A stretch of 64,000 nucleotides of DNA, taken from Thiobacillus denitrificans DSM 12475 (GTDB lineage: Bacteria; Pseudomonadota; Gammaproteobacteria; Burkholderiales; Thiobacillaceae). A program made the position numbers and the translations under genes. Under the pieces are notes generated by a model that was not told the DNA's origin, did not search any database, and saw only the letters and a list, made by a program, of their open reading frames with translations. Location: the NCBI RefSeq assembly GCF_000376425.1, contig NZ_AQWL01000009.1, positions 24,722 through 88,721 on the forward strand. Reading direction: 5' to 3'. Within the stretch, counting starts at the first letter, position 1. Every line of letters begins with the position of its first letter. This document shows, piece after piece, positions 43,904 to 53,574 of this stretch.

Positions 43904-43980
43904 AGTTCAAGATTCAAGGTTCAGCAGGCGGATGCTCAGCACAGGTGATACCCCCTTGCAACCTGTCTCTTGAATCTTGC
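43904..43980. repeat. Heptad-repeat element I
   Basis: Left arm GTTCAAGATTCAAGGTTCA and right arm CTTGCAACCTGTCTCTTG then AATCTTGC around a 35-bp core without clear likeness to A-D. It ends 4 bp from the stop codon of the EpsB-like gene. Confidence 0.7.
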
Positions 43981-43984
43981 GTAT

Positions 43985-45367
43985 TCAATACGCATTCTGG
44001 TCGCGCCAGACGACGGCGAGAGTCTTGCCAATGATCATGAGGTCGAACACCAGCGACCAGTTGCGCATGTAGTCGATGTCGTACTGGACGCGGGCGCGCA
44101 TCTTGTCGAGGGTTTCGGTCTCGCCGCGCAGGCCGTTGACCTGGGCCCAGCCGGTGATGCCGGGCTTGACCTTGTGGCGCAGCATGTAGCCCTTGATGAG
44201 CTTGCGGTACTGCTCGTTGTGGGCGACGGCATGGGGGCGCGGACCGACCACGCTCATGCGGCCCTGCAAGACGTTGATGAACTGCGGCAGTTCATCGAGC
44301 GAGGTGCGGCGGATGAAGGCACCGAAGCGGGTGATGCGGGGGTCGCTGCGGCCGGCCTGGCGGATGATGTCGCCATCGTCGCAGACACGCATGGAGCGGA
44401 ATTTGTAGACGAGGATTTCCTGGCCGTCGAGGCCGTAGCGGCGCTGCTTGAAAATGACGGGGCCGGGCGAGGACAGCTTGACGCCGGCGGCCAGGACAAG
44501 CAGCAGCGGCCAGATCATCAGCAGGATGAGGCTGGCGATGACAAGATCGCTGATGCGTTTGCCGATGCCGGACACGCCGAGGGTAGGGGTTTCAGTGAGC
44601 GCTACCACGGGCATGCCGTGGATGTGGTCGACCCGCGCCTGGATCAGGTCGGAGACGAAGATGTCGGGCACGAAATAGACCGAGGTGGTGGTGTCGCGCA
44701 GGGCGTCGAGCAGGCCCAGGGTGCGCGGCTGGGCGGCCATCGGCAGGGTGATGTAGACGAGGTCGATGCCGTTGCGGTTGACGTAGCTGGGGATGTCGGC
44801 CAGCTTGCCGAGCAGTTTTTTCGGGTCGGCCAGTTCGGTGCGTTCGACGGCGCGGTCGTCGAAAAAACCGACCACATCCACGCCCAGCGCGCGGTCGTTG
44901 GCGAAGCGGCCGCGCAATTCGGTGCCCAGATGCCCCGCGCCGACGATAAGGGCGCGGCGGCGTCCGCCTTCCAGCAGCAGCAGGCGCGGCAGAAGCTTGC
45001 GCACTACCCGATGCGCCACCCACATGGCGATGGGGGTGGCGAGCATCCACGCCATCACCAGATCGGGGGGGAACCAGTCGAGATAGCCGGTGGAATAGCC
45101 GAACAGTAGGATCAGCCCGGACAAAAAGAACCAGGGCATGACGACCTCGTTCCAGAAGGCGCGCAGGGTGACTTCGGGCCATTTGCCGGGAAAGGTCAGG
45201 GTGAAGACGATCAGGGCCAGGATGGGATACGGGCCACGGAACGGTTCGTCGTAATACAGCGTGCAGCCGATCAGCACCAGCACCGCCACGAAGGGGTCGA
45301 GCAGGATCTTAGTCAACGAGACGACGGAAAGCTGCTGCCGAAACAGCCACTGATTATGGTTTGTCAT
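43985..45367 (-). CDS. epsB: Undecaprenyl-phosphate sugar phosphotransferase (EpsB/WcaJ type)
   Basis: About 460 residues from ATG 45367 (GGAG upstream; GTG 45370 also possible). Four N-terminal membrane helices, a CoA-binding-like Rossmann domain (ALIVGAGHLGTEL), a fifth helix, and the catalytic domain: KRISDLVIASLILLMIWPLL, GPVIFKQRRYGLDGQEILVYKFRSM, RTSLDELPQFINVLQGRMSVVGPRPH and PGITGWAQVNGLRGET. It starts repeat-unit synthesis by placing hexose-1-phosphate on undecaprenyl phosphate. Located apart from the main block, as in other XrtB loci. A strong hairpin precedes its start. Confidence 0.92.
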   Translation of the reverse strand: MTNHNQWLFRQQLSVVSLTKILLDPFVAVLVLIGCTLYYDEPFRGPYPILALIVFTLTFPGKWPEVTLRAFWNEVVMPWFFLSGLILLFGYSTGYLDWFPPDLVMAWMLATPIAMWVAHRVVRKLLPRLLLLEGGRRRALIVGAGHLGTELRGRFANDRALGVDVVGFFDDRAVERTELADPKKLLGKLADIPSYVNRNGIDLVYITLPMAAQPRTLGLLDALRDTTTSVYFVPDIFVSDLIQARVDHIHGMPVVALTETPTLGVSGIGKRISDLVIASLILLMIWPLLLVLAAGVKLSSPGPVIFKQRRYGLDGQEILVYKFRSMRVCDDGDIIRQAGRSDPRITRFGAFIRRTSLDELPQFINVLQGRMSVVGPRPHAVAHNEQYRKLIKGYMLRHKVKPGITGWAQVNGLRGETETLDKMRARVQYDIDYMRNWSLVFDLMIIGKTLAVVWRDQNAY

Positions 45368-45373
45368 CACTCC

Positions 45374-45396
45374 AAACGCATCGTGCCGATGCGTTT
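45374..45396 (-). promoter_or_regulatory. 10-bp-stem hairpin touching the EpsB-like ribosome-binding site
   Basis: AAACGCATCG and CGATGCGTTT flank a 3-nt loop. On the message the GGAG site begins right after the stem, 7 bp before the ATG, so pairing or a bound protein could hinder initiation. As DNA it is an operator-like inverted repeat. Confidence 0.55.
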
Positions 45397-45819
45397 CTCC
45401 TCAGGCCTGTGGACAGGCGAATTATTTTTTTGTCGTAGCCCTGGCCGGGGCGATCCCGGGTTCGGGTGAATTATCTGGCAAAAGCAAAAACCGAAGGTTA
45501 CCGGACCGTGAAATCGACGGCGCTCGCTGCGGCTTCGATAGCCCGATCCGGTTTATCCGCGCTGCGGACGGCCGTCTGTCATGACGGAAAAAAACCTGGA
45601 CCGAACGCATGGAACGTTTGTACCAACCCGGGCTCGCCCACCCTTCTATCACATACACGACCATGAATAAACCGGATCGGTCGTCCGACAGAAAACACCC
45701 ACGATCCGCACCACCGTGCGGCCATCTTCCCGCCGCCGGGTGATAGCGGAACCCGATCACCCGGCCTGCAAAAAAGCTTTCTGCCTGAAGCCGGGAAACG
45801 GGACTGCGGTAATCGGCGA
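45397..45819. other. Non-coding interval upstream of the EpsB-like gene
   Basis: About 420 bp without a supported gene. A 12-bp perfect inverted repeat, GATCCGGTTTAT at 45545-45556 and ATAAACCGGATC at 45667-45678, encloses about 110 bp. The promoter of the EpsB-like gene must lie here but no consensus could be fixed by eye. Confidence 0.5.
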
Positions 45820-46542
45820 TCAGGTGGGCGCGCGTGACTTGCGGCGCGCCGCAAAGCCGATCAAGCCTAGCCCGGCAAGGAACAACGCATAGGTCTGCGG
45901 CTCCGGAACGGGCGCGGTGACGATGGCGAGCGCGGCAAATTTTTTCTCAATGAAAGCGGCACTGCCGGCGCTGATGCTGTTGGCAAGCAGGATGTTTTCG
46001 ATGGTGACGTTGACGCCGTTGACTATACCGTCCACTCCGCCCCAGCCGGCCGGGATCGTCACGCCCGTATGGGACGTCCAGTCGGTGGTCTGGAAATCCG
46101 CCATGCTGGTTACAGCGGTGAGCGGCAGGGCGGTCTTGATTTTGCCGCTGGCAGCGGGCAGCAGCGGCGCTTCCAGGTCACGCACGAGGAGCTTGCCGCC
46201 CACCGCCACGCTGGAGCCCGCACCGATATTGTAGTAATCGCCGTCTTCCGTCAGGTTGACGGCCGACAGCAGATAGCCGGAATGGGCGTTGACCACGATG
46301 TTGAACGTCTGGCTGGCGGCAGCGAACCCTGAGCCATTGAAAGCCTGCGCCTTGTAGGTAGTGGGCGTGAAGGACAGGATGTCGCCCACTACCGTTGGCG
46401 TGCCGAAAAGCCCGCTCAAGCCGCTGTCGAACGTAAAGCTGACGGTGGCGCCCGCAACCGTGACGGGAATGGCCAGCGCCTGGCCACTCAGCATCGCGGC
46501 CGTCAGGCCCAGCACGACTGCCGTTTGTTTGAGTAATTTCAT
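45820..46542 (-). CDS. PEP-CTERM sorting domain protein (fifth; paralogue of the third)
   Basis: 240 residues. Signal peptide MKLLKQTAVVLGLTAAMLSGQALA, body homologous to the protein at 14461-15159 (see the shared AFIEKKFA segment before the tail), and PVPEPQTYALFLAGLGLIGF plus AARRK. Start ATG 46542 has AGGAGTGC upstream. Stands alone on the minus strand. Function unknown beyond predicted export and XrtB processing. Confidence 0.92.
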   Translation of the reverse strand: MKLLKQTAVVLGLTAAMLSGQALAIPVTVAGATVSFTFDSGLSGLFGTPTVVGDILSFTPTTYKAQAFNGSGFAAASQTFNIVVNAHSGYLLSAVNLTEDGDYYNIGAGSSVAVGGKLLVRDLEAPLLPAASGKIKTALPLTAVTSMADFQTTDWTSHTGVTIPAGWGGVDGIVNGVNVTIENILLANSISAGSAAFIEKKFAALAIVTAPVPEPQTYALFLAGLGLIGFAARRKSRAPT

Positions 46543-46909
46543 TTTGCACTCCTCCTATCGGTTCCTGAGAACCCAATATGACTCCCCTGGACGCCTGCTC
46601 GACGACATCCGAGGCAGGGCGTTTGCTTTGTATCGTTTTTCTATCGTTTTTATCGTTTTTTTACAGTATGCCTACGCTGCGCCCGGCAAGCCGTTCGCTT
46701 GCGCCACATGGCATCCGGCTTCGCGGAAAAAAGTCAAAAAAAAACATCCACTTGACCGGGCGGGCTAAGCAACATGCATGCCGGGGAGGCACTTTTCGCA
46801 TCATCCTCTTGTTTGCTTGCTGTTTTTTTTTCTGTAACACGGCAAACCCATGGCGAACCATGCCGGGATGTAAAGAAGCCCGACAGCGCGGCATGGCGCG
46901 CGCCCGAAA
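46543..46909. other. Non-coding interval with phased T-tracts
   Basis: About 370 bp with no supported gene. At 46631-46662 TATCGTTTTT is repeated three times in tandem, placing T-runs about 10 bp apart, the pattern of intrinsically curved DNA, roughly 90-120 bp upstream of the fifth PEP-CTERM gene. Confidence 0.55.
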
Positions 46910-49747
46910 CTACAGCAAACGGTCGGCCCAGGCATGCATCTCCTGCGGGCGCTGGAAGTAATAGCCCTGGAAGCGCTCGCAGCCCTGCTGGCGCAGGAAG
47001 GCGAACTGGGCTTCGTTTTCCACCCCTTCGGCCACCACTTCGAAATGCAGATGGCGAGCCATCGACAGGATCGTCTCCACCAGGGCGACGTCATTGGGGT
47101 CGTGCGGAATGTCATGCACGAAGCTCTTGTCGATTTTCAATTCGGACAGGGGCAGGCGCTTCAGGTAAGCCAGCGAAGAATAGCCGGTGCCGAAATCGTC
47201 GATGGCGAAGCGCAGACCCAGCGCCGCCAGTTCGGTCATGCGTGCCACCGACTCGGAGGCGTGCTCGACCAGCTGGTTTTCGGTGATTTCCAGCGTGAGA
47301 TAGGTGGGGTCGGCGCCGGTGGCGGCAAGGATTTCCCTGACCCGCTGCACGAAATCGGCCTGGTGAAACTGCCGTGGGCTGACGTTGACGGCAATGCGCA
47401 GGCCGCGGCCTGCGGCGTCGAGCTGGGCGATGAGGGTGCAGGCTTCGCGCAGCACCCACTCGCCCAGCGGCACGATGAGGCCGGATTCTTCGGCCAGCGG
47501 AATGAAGCTCGACGGCATCACCAGACCACGGCGCGGATGCCGCCAGCGCACCAGCGCTTCGGCCCCGATCACCCTGCCGCCGGCATCGACCTGCGATTGC
47601 AGATGCAGTTCGAAGCTGCGGTCGCGCACCGCCTCGCGCAATTCGTGATCGAGGGCATAGCGCTCGGCGACGGCTTCCTGCATGGCGGGCTCGAAATAGG
47701 CGAGGGCGTTGCGGCCGCCCTCCTTGGCCCGGTACATGGCGGTATCGGCCTCGCGCATGAGGTCGTCGACACTTTCTGTTTTCTTCGGAAACAGGGTGAT
47801 GCCGATGCTGGCGGTGGCGAGGTATTCCTGGCCGCCGATGTTTACCGGGTTATCCAGCATGCTGCGGATTTTCTCTGCCACCGCCATGACCAGAGCGCCG
47901 GCATCCTCCGGATTTGCCGCCAGATCGGGCAGCAGGATCACGAACTCGTCGCCGCCCAGCCGCGCCACCGTGTCTTCCTGGCGCAGGGCGTACGCCAGCC
48001 GCCTGGCCACTTCGCGCAGCACGGCGTCTCCCGTCGCATGGCCATGCACATCGTTGATGCGCTTGAACTGGTCGAGATCGACGAACAGCACGGCGCCGTA
48101 GCGCCGGTTGCGGCGCGCAGCCGCGAGCGCCTGGGCCAGCCGGTCGAGGAACAGGACGCGGTTGGGCAGTTCCGTCAGTGCATCATGGTAGGCCAGGCGT
48201 TCGATTTCGGCTTCGGCCCGCTTGGCGTCCGTGACGTCCATGCAGTGCCCGACATAGCCGAGGAACTGGCCCTGGGTATCGTAGCGCGGACTGCCCCGGT
48301 CGATGACCCAGCGATACTCGCCGCTGGCGTTACGCAGCCGGTATTCGATCGAAAACGGCTTCCGCCGGTCGAAGGCCTCGCGACAGGCCTCGACACTGCG
48401 CGAACGATCCTCGGGATGGATCCCTTCGGCCCAACCCGAACCCAGTTCCTGCTCCAGCGAGTGGCCGGTAAAGCGCAGCCAGAGCTCGTTGACATAATCG
48501 CACGCCATATCCGGTCCGGCAGTCCACACCAGCGCCTGTCCGCTGTTGGCGAGGTCGCGAAAATGCTGTTCGCTGTTGGCCAGGTCCTCGCGCAGCCGGT
48601 ATTCCGCCGAGATATCGCGGAATACCAGCACCACGCCCTGCAAAGCGCCCTTGGCATTGCGGATCGGGGCAGCGCTGTCGGCGATGTGGTAGCGCGCACC
48701 GTTGCGCGCTACCAGCACGGCATGGTTGGCCAGCCCCATCCCCTGCCCCTCGCGGACGACGCGCGCCACCGGAATCTCTGCCGGCGCGCCGGTGAGGGCA
48801 TTTTCGATCACGAATACGTCCGCGATGGGCCGCCCCAGGGCTTCGGCCTGGGTCCAGCCGGTGAGGCTTTCCGCCACCGGATTCATCAGGGTAATCCGTT
48901 CCCCGGTATCGGTAGCCAGCAGGCCATCGCCGATGGAATGCAGGGTGATGGCCAGCCGTTCCTCGCTGGTGGCCAGGTTTGCCTGCGTCTCCTGAATAGC
49001 GCGCGCCATGGCATTGAAGCTTCCGGCCAGCTTCGCAATTTCCAGTGCGCCCTCTTCCGGCACCGTCACATCCAGCTGCCCGCTGCGCAGGGTATCCGCC
49101 GCCTGCGCCAGGCGTCCCAGTGGCGAGGCCACATGGCGATGCAGCATCCAGCCCAGGAGACCGATCAGCAGCAGGCTGGCGGTCAGGTCCGCCGCACGCG
49201 CCTTGAACACGAACTCGCGCATCATCAGCCGGTCGCGAGCGAGATCGAATCCGACGTACACCGCGCCCTGCCGCCGGCTGCGCAACTGCTGCGCTTCGCC
49301 CGCCAGCTGGAACGGCTGCATGGCGGCGATGTGCACCCCGTCCGCAGTGGTCGGAAAAAATACCGGGAGCTTCCCTTGCCTGATCAGGGCGAAGCGACGC
49401 ATGTCGAAACCCGGCAGCACCTCGGTAACGAGTCGGCCGCGCCAGGCATAGCGGTGGGCCGCCAGCACGCGGCCGCTGTCGTCGAGCAGCAGCACGGCCT
49501 CCGTGCGCTGGTCGGCCGCCACCTGCGCCATATCCGCTTCCACCAGTTCCCGGCTGGTTTCCCAGCCCTGCTCCGCCATGCGCGCCAGATGGGCGGTGTG
49601 GGTCAGGATATCCATCCTGGCCTGCTGGCCAAGCTGGTCCAGGCGCTTGTCCAGCACATTCACCAGCGACACCCCGAGCACCACCAGCAGCAGCAGCGCC
49701 AGCCCGACCGGCAGGGTGATGCGCAGGGGCAGACGCCGCATCCTCAT
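46910..49747 (-). CDS. Membrane sensor with PAS-PAS-GGDEF-EAL domains
   Basis: 945 residues. Helix 1 at about 10-32, a periplasmic region of about 150 residues, helix 2 at about 186-204, HAMP (204-256), PAS (about 262-385), second PAS with PAC (about 395-510), GGDEF (intact [10 protein letters not shown]) and EAL (intact [30 protein letters not shown]). Both catalytic signatures are complete, so synthesis and breakdown of c-di-GMP are both possible. Its ATG overlaps the stop of the upstream binding-protein gene (ATGA), coupling the two. Confidence 0.93.
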   Translation of the reverse strand: MRMRRLPLRITLPVGLALLLLVVLGVSLVNVLDKRLDQLGQQARMDILTHTAHLARMAEQGWETSRELVEADMAQVAADQRTEAVLLLDDSGRVLAAHRYAWRGRLVTEVLPGFDMRRFALIRQGKLPVFFPTTADGVHIAAMQPFQLAGEAQQLRSRRQGAVYVGFDLARDRLMMREFVFKARAADLTASLLLIGLLGWMLHRHVASPLGRLAQAADTLRSGQLDVTVPEEGALEIAKLAGSFNAMARAIQETQANLATSEERLAITLHSIGDGLLATDTGERITLMNPVAESLTGWTQAEALGRPIADVFVIENALTGAPAEIPVARVVREGQGMGLANHAVLVARNGARYHIADSAAPIRNAKGALQGVVLVFRDISAEYRLREDLANSEQHFRDLANSGQALVWTAGPDMACDYVNELWLRFTGHSLEQELGSGWAEGIHPEDRSRSVEACREAFDRRKPFSIEYRLRNASGEYRWVIDRGSPRYDTQGQFLGYVGHCMDVTDAKRAEAEIERLAYHDALTELPNRVLFLDRLAQALAAARRNRRYGAVLFVDLDQFKRINDVHGHATGDAVLREVARRLAYALRQEDTVARLGGDEFVILLPDLAANPEDAGALVMAVAEKIRSMLDNPVNIGGQEYLATASIGITLFPKKTESVDDLMREADTAMYRAKEGGRNALAYFEPAMQEAVAERYALDHELREAVRDRSFELHLQSQVDAGGRVIGAEALVRWRHPRRGLVMPSSFIPLAEESGLIVPLGEWVLREACTLIAQLDAAGRGLRIAVNVSPRQFHQADFVQRVREILAATGADPTYLTLEITENQLVEHASESVARMTELAALGLRFAIDDFGTGYSSLAYLKRLPLSELKIDKSFVHDIPHDPNDVALVETILSMARHLHFEVVAEGVENEAQFAFLRQQGCERFQGYYFQRPQEMHAWADRLL

Positions 49748-50709
49748 GGCGACACCGGCAGAAAACGCGGATCGGCCAGTCCTGCCAGCGTGGGTGATTG
49801 CCTCAGCAATCCGGCGGAAACCATGATGCGAGCGACGTTGCCGGCCGCAGGCACAAGGCCGGGGCTGGGCTCCTCCAGCCAGCCACGGTTGGCCGCAAGA
49901 TCCATGAAGCGGATGCCCGCGAGTGCCGCGCGCACCTTGTCCGGGCTGACGCCAAGGCGTGGAGCCATGCGGCGAAAGGCGTCGTCGGGTGCGGCATGCA
50001 GATAATCCAGCGCCCGGAAATAGCCCGCCAGCAATTGCCGGAAGCTGTCGGGAGACCGTTCCAGGGCATCGGTCCGCGCCACCAGCGTGTCCACGATCAG
50101 GCCGGGAAAATGACTGCTGTCGTACAGGCGCCGCGCGCCCTCTGCCTGCAGCTGCGTGGCGAAGGGCTCCCAGCTGACCAGCGCATCCACCTTGCCCGCA
50201 AGGTAGGCCCGCAGCTGGTGGTCGCCGGTAATCCGCAGCTTGACGATGTCGCGGGGCGTCAAGCCTGCCGCTTCGAGCGACTTGACCAGCATCAGCGCAC
50301 CAGCGGCGGTCTCATCCACGCCAATGCGTTTGCCCCTGAGATCCTCCAGCCGTTCGATACCGGGGCGGCTCATGATGACATCCGCTCCGGCGGAATCGTC
50401 GAAGACCAGAATGGCGCGCACGTCCAGCCCGCCTTCGCGGGCAAGCAGGTATTCGTCGAGGGTGAGCGTGGCCGCTTCCACATCCCCTGTGGCCAGCGAC
50501 ATGAGATTGGCCGTGTTGGAGGGCATTTCCACCAGACGCAGGGTATTGGCGTCATACAGTCCCAGTTCACGCGCAAGAAACAGGGGTTCGGAACCGATCC
50601 AGAGCATGCCCCCGACGCGCGTGAGTGGCGGCGGGCCGCTGCAGCCTGCGGCCAGCGCAAGCGGCGCCAGTGCGCTGGCCGCAAGAAAACGACGGCGCCC
50701 CTTGTCCAT
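49744..50709 (-). CDS. NMT1/SsuA-type ABC substrate-binding lipoprotein
   Basis: About 321 residues from ATG 50709; ATG 50739 is an alternative. The N-terminus has both a twin-arginine look (RRRFLAA) and a lipobox (LALAAGC). The body matches nitrate/sulfonate/taurine-type binding proteins: WIGSEPLFLARELGLYD, ATGDVEAATLTLDEYLLA, DLRGKRIGVDETAAGALML, KVDALVSWEPFATQL. No permease or ATPase gene adjoins it. The overlap with the GGDEF/EAL sensor suggests it presents a ligand to that sensor's periplasmic region. Ligand unknown. Confidence 0.85.
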   Translation of the reverse strand: MDKGRRRFLAASALAPLALAAGCSGPPPLTRVGGMLWIGSEPLFLARELGLYDANTLRLVEMPSNTANLMSLATGDVEAATLTLDEYLLAREGGLDVRAILVFDDSAGADVIMSRPGIERLEDLRGKRIGVDETAAGALMLVKSLEAAGLTPRDIVKLRITGDHQLRAYLAGKVDALVSWEPFATQLQAEGARRLYDSSHFPGLIVDTLVARTDALERSPDSFRQLLAGYFRALDYLHAAPDDAFRRMAPRLGVSPDKVRAALAGIRFMDLAANRGWLEEPSPGLVPAAGNVARIMVSAGLLRQSPTLAGLADPRFLPVSP

Positions 50710-50946
50710 CTCCACACCCTTTAGCCGGCGGTCCGTCATCGGCCTTCCGGACCCACTGTTTTTTGCCGGGAAACCGGATTCATGGGCAATATCTCATGTA
50801 CTCGCCCCGTTATTTTCGGTTAGTCAGGCCGTTATCCGGCCGGTCAGACAGGATAATGCCCCTATAACCAGTAGGCAGATGATCGCTGGATTGATGCCGG
50901 AATGGCAAGCTTCAACGCTGTATTGCCTTTTGCTGAGACAAACGAG

Positions 50947-52230
50947 ATGGAAGAATTGATCGCCTGGTTACCCGCCGAACTGACCTCGCTGCCGCGCTAC
51001 GTGGTGGCGCTGGCGATCGGCCTGCTGATGGGGCTGGAGCGCGAGCGCAATCCGGCGGCGAAGGCGGGCCTGCGCACGTTTGCGCTGACCGCGCTGCTGG
51101 GGGTGCTGGCGGCGCATCTGGCAACGGCGCTGGGCGAGCCATGGCTGATCGCTGTGGGTCTGATGCTGGTCGGCGCGATGATCATTGCAGCCTACGTGCG
51201 CGCGCCGCAACAAGCCGACGGCGACCCGGGAACGACCACGGTGGCGGCGCTGATGCTGTGCTACGGGCTTGGCGTGCTGGTATGGCACGACGAAACCCAG
51301 CTGGCGGTGATGCTGGGGATTACGACCACCCTGCTGCTGTATTTCAAGCCCGAGCTGCGCGGCCTGAGCGAGCGGATTTCGCGGCGTGACCTGCTGTCGA
51401 TGCTGCAGTTTGCAGTGCTGGCGCTGATCATCCTGCCGCTGCTGCCGAACCGCAACTACGGCCCCTACGGCGCGCTCAACCCGTATCAGATCTGGTGGAT
51501 GGTGGTACTGATCGCCGGCGTGGGACTGGCGGGCTACGCCGCGTTGCGCCTGGTCGGGCAGCAGCGCGGCGCGGTGATGCTGGGCCTGCTCGGCGGGCTG
51601 GTGTCGTCCACCGCCACGACTCTGGCGTTCAGCCGCCACGCCCGCGCCAGCCGCGACATGATACCGGTCGCGGTGATCGTCATCGTGCTGGCCAACCTGA
51701 TGGTGCTGGTGCGGCTGGGCGTGCTGGCCGCGGTTGTCGCGCCCTCGGTCCTGCCGCAATTGCTGCCGGTGCTGCTCGGCGGACTGATCGTCGGCGGCAT
51801 CGGCGCCGCCTACGGTGTGCAGCGCCTGCGGCCACAAGGCGAGCTGCCGGAGTTGGCGATTGAAAACCCTACCGAACTGCGTACGGCGCTCGGCTTCGGC
51901 CTGATGTACGGGGTGGTGCTGCTGGCGGCGGCCTGGCTGTCCGACTTGCTGGGCACGCGCGGCCTGTATGCGGTGGCGCTGGTGTCGGGGCTGACCGACG
52001 TCGACGCCATCACGCTGTCGAGCCTGCGCCTGCACAATCTGGACAAGCTGTCGGTGGAGGGCGTGGTCAACATCATCACCCTTGCGGTGCTGGCCAATCT
52101 GGTCTTCAAATCCACGCTCACCCTCGCCATCGGCGGCGGGCAGATGGCGCGCCACGCCATCGCCGGCATGGGCGCGGCGGGACTGGGGCTGGTCGCGGCC
52201 TGGGCTATAATTCGCGGCTTTTCCGCATAA
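50947..52230 (+). CDS. MgtC/DUF4010 membrane protein
   Basis: About 427 residues from ATG 50947 ([18 protein letters not shown]), chosen because the conserved part starts here; ATG 50902 would add 15 residues. The N-terminal domain has the MgtC-like [14 protein letters not shown]...[18 protein letters not shown]. The C-terminal two thirds form the DUF4010 domain with about nine helices ([34 protein letters not shown]). Transport or sensing role not established. Ends 15 bp before prfB. Confidence 0.82.
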   Translation: MEELIAWLPAELTSLPRYVVALAIGLLMGLERERNPAAKAGLRTFALTALLGVLAAHLATALGEPWLIAVGLMLVGAMIIAAYVRAPQQADGDPGTTTVAALMLCYGLGVLVWHDETQLAVMLGITTTLLLYFKPELRGLSERISRRDLLSMLQFAVLALIILPLLPNRNYGPYGALNPYQIWWMVVLIAGVGLAGYAALRLVGQQRGAVMLGLLGGLVSSTATTLAFSRHARASRDMIPVAVIVIVLANLMVLVRLGVLAAVVAPSVLPQLLPVLLGGLIVGGIGAAYGVQRLRPQGELPELAIENPTELRTALGFGLMYGVVLLAAAWLSDLLGTRGLYAVALVSGLTDVDAITLSSLRLHNLDKLSVEGVVNIITLAVLANLVFKSTLTLAIGGGQMARHAIAGMGAAGLGLVAAWAIIRGFSA

Positions 52231-52245
52231 ACGCCGAACACCATC

Positions 52246-53350
52246 ATGGAAGCCGAAAGCCTCAATCAGATCGAATCCAGCCTCGCCGACCTGGGCGAGC
52301 GTGCCACCCAGCTCAGGGGGTTTCTTTGACTACGATCACAAGAAAGACCGCCTCGAAGAAGTAGTCCGCCTGTCCGAAGCGCCCGACTTCTGGAACGACG
52401 CCGCCCGCGCCCAGGAACTGGGCCGCGAACGCAAGTCGCTGGAAGACGTGGTGCTGGTGCTCGACCGCGTGGCATCGGGCCTGAAGGATGCAGCCGAGCT
52501 GTTCGGGATGGCACGCGAGGAAAACGACGACGATACCCTCGCCGCGGTGCAGTCCGACATCGAGACCATCGAAAAGGATGTCTCCACGCTGGAATTCCGC
52601 CGCATGTTCAACAATCCGGCCGACCCCAGCAACTGCTTCATCGACATCCAGGCCGGTGCCGGCGGCACCGAGGCCTGCGACTGGGCATCGATGCTGCTGC
52701 GGCAATACCTGAAATACGCCGAGCGCAAGGGCTTCAAGGCGGAACTGCTGGAAGAATCCGAGGGCGACGTCGCCGGCATCAAGTCCGCCAGCATCAAGAT
52801 CGAGGGCGACTACGCCTACGGCACCCTGCGCACCGAAACCGGGGTGCACCGCCTGGTGAGAAAGTCCCCGTTCGACTCGTCCGGCGGCCGCCACACCAGT
52901 TTCGCCAGCGTGTTCGTCTACCCGGAAGCCGACGATTCGATCGAGGTGGAAATCAACCCCGCCGACCTCAGGATCGACACCTATCGCGCGTCCGGCGCCG
53001 GCGGCCAGCACATCAACAAGACCGACTCGGCGGTGCGCATCACCCACCTGCCCAGCGGCATCGTGGTGCAGTGCCAGAACGACCGTTCGCAGCACAAGAA
53101 CCGCGCCGAGGCGATGTCGATGCTGAAATCGAAGCTCTACGAAGCCGAGTTACGCAAACGTCAGGCCGAACAGGACAAGCTCGAAGCCGGCAAATCGGAT
53201 GTCGGCTGGGGCCACCAGATCCGTTCGTACGTGCTCGACAACTCGCGCATCAAGGATCTGCGCACCAACGTCGAAGTCTCCGCCACGCAGAAGGTGCTGG
53301 ACGGCGACCTGGACGTGTTCATCGAAGCCAGCCTCAAGCAAGGCGTGTAA
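52246..53350 (+). CDS. prfB: Peptide chain release factor 2 (programmed +1 frameshift)
   Basis: Translated as 52246-52326 joined to 52328-53350, about 367 residues, the family's normal length. The first 27 codons end CTT-TGA; slipping one base gives CTT-GAC and enters the long frame ([13 protein letters not shown]...). The peptide-anticodon motif is [15 protein letters not shown] and the catalytic motif is [10 protein letters not shown]. Releases peptides at UGA and UAA. The frameshift makes expression self-limiting: plentiful RF2 reads the UGA and stops. Confidence 0.96.
52315..52330 (+). promoter_or_regulatory. prfB recoding site
   Basis: AGGGGGTTTCTTTGAC: internal Shine-Dalgarno-like AGGGGG, slippery CTT, stop TGA followed by C. 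It differs from the well-known site only in TTT for TAT. Confidence 0.93.
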
Positions 53351-53491
53351 ACGTCCCCTTCGCAGCCGCCGGCCGTCGGGCCGCGCGGGTCCACGTCAAC
53401 ATGCGTCGCCCGCCGACGCATGGGTTCCGTCCGTCCTACAGCCACGCCGCCCGATCGGTGGGCGCATCAGGGTTCCGCCTGGCACGCGCCC

Positions 53492-53519
53492 CTTGAATTC
53501 CAGCAGGCCGCACATAGAT
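53492..53519 (+). promoter_or_regulatory. Putative sigma-32 (heat-shock) promoter
   Basis: CTTGAA at 53492-53497, 13-bp spacer, then CACATAGAT at 53511-53519, resembling CTTGAA-N13-CCCCATnT. It lies 56 bp before the first small heat-shock gene, which has an ideal AAGGAGG ribosome-binding site. Confidence 0.5.
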
Positions 53520-53574
53520 CCTAAAGAAGGGAAGCCGGTACCCTTTATCCCCGTTTATCCAAGGAGGTTACGAC

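Noticed and set aside
10062-43980. CRISPR array as an explanation of the short repeats
   Set aside because: Units are 7 bp, arranged as tandem heptads in opposite orientations around a core, with no unique spacers and no cas genes.
46934-50005. Plus-strand open frame of 1023 codons
   Set aside because: Antisense to the PAS-GGDEF-EAL gene and binding protein, whose domains are unmistakable; composition is typical of a GC-rich shadow frame.
52301-53350. prfB starting at an in-frame codon after the stop
   Set aside because: The upstream 27 codons plus a canonical recoding site give the full-length protein, so a downstream start is not needed.
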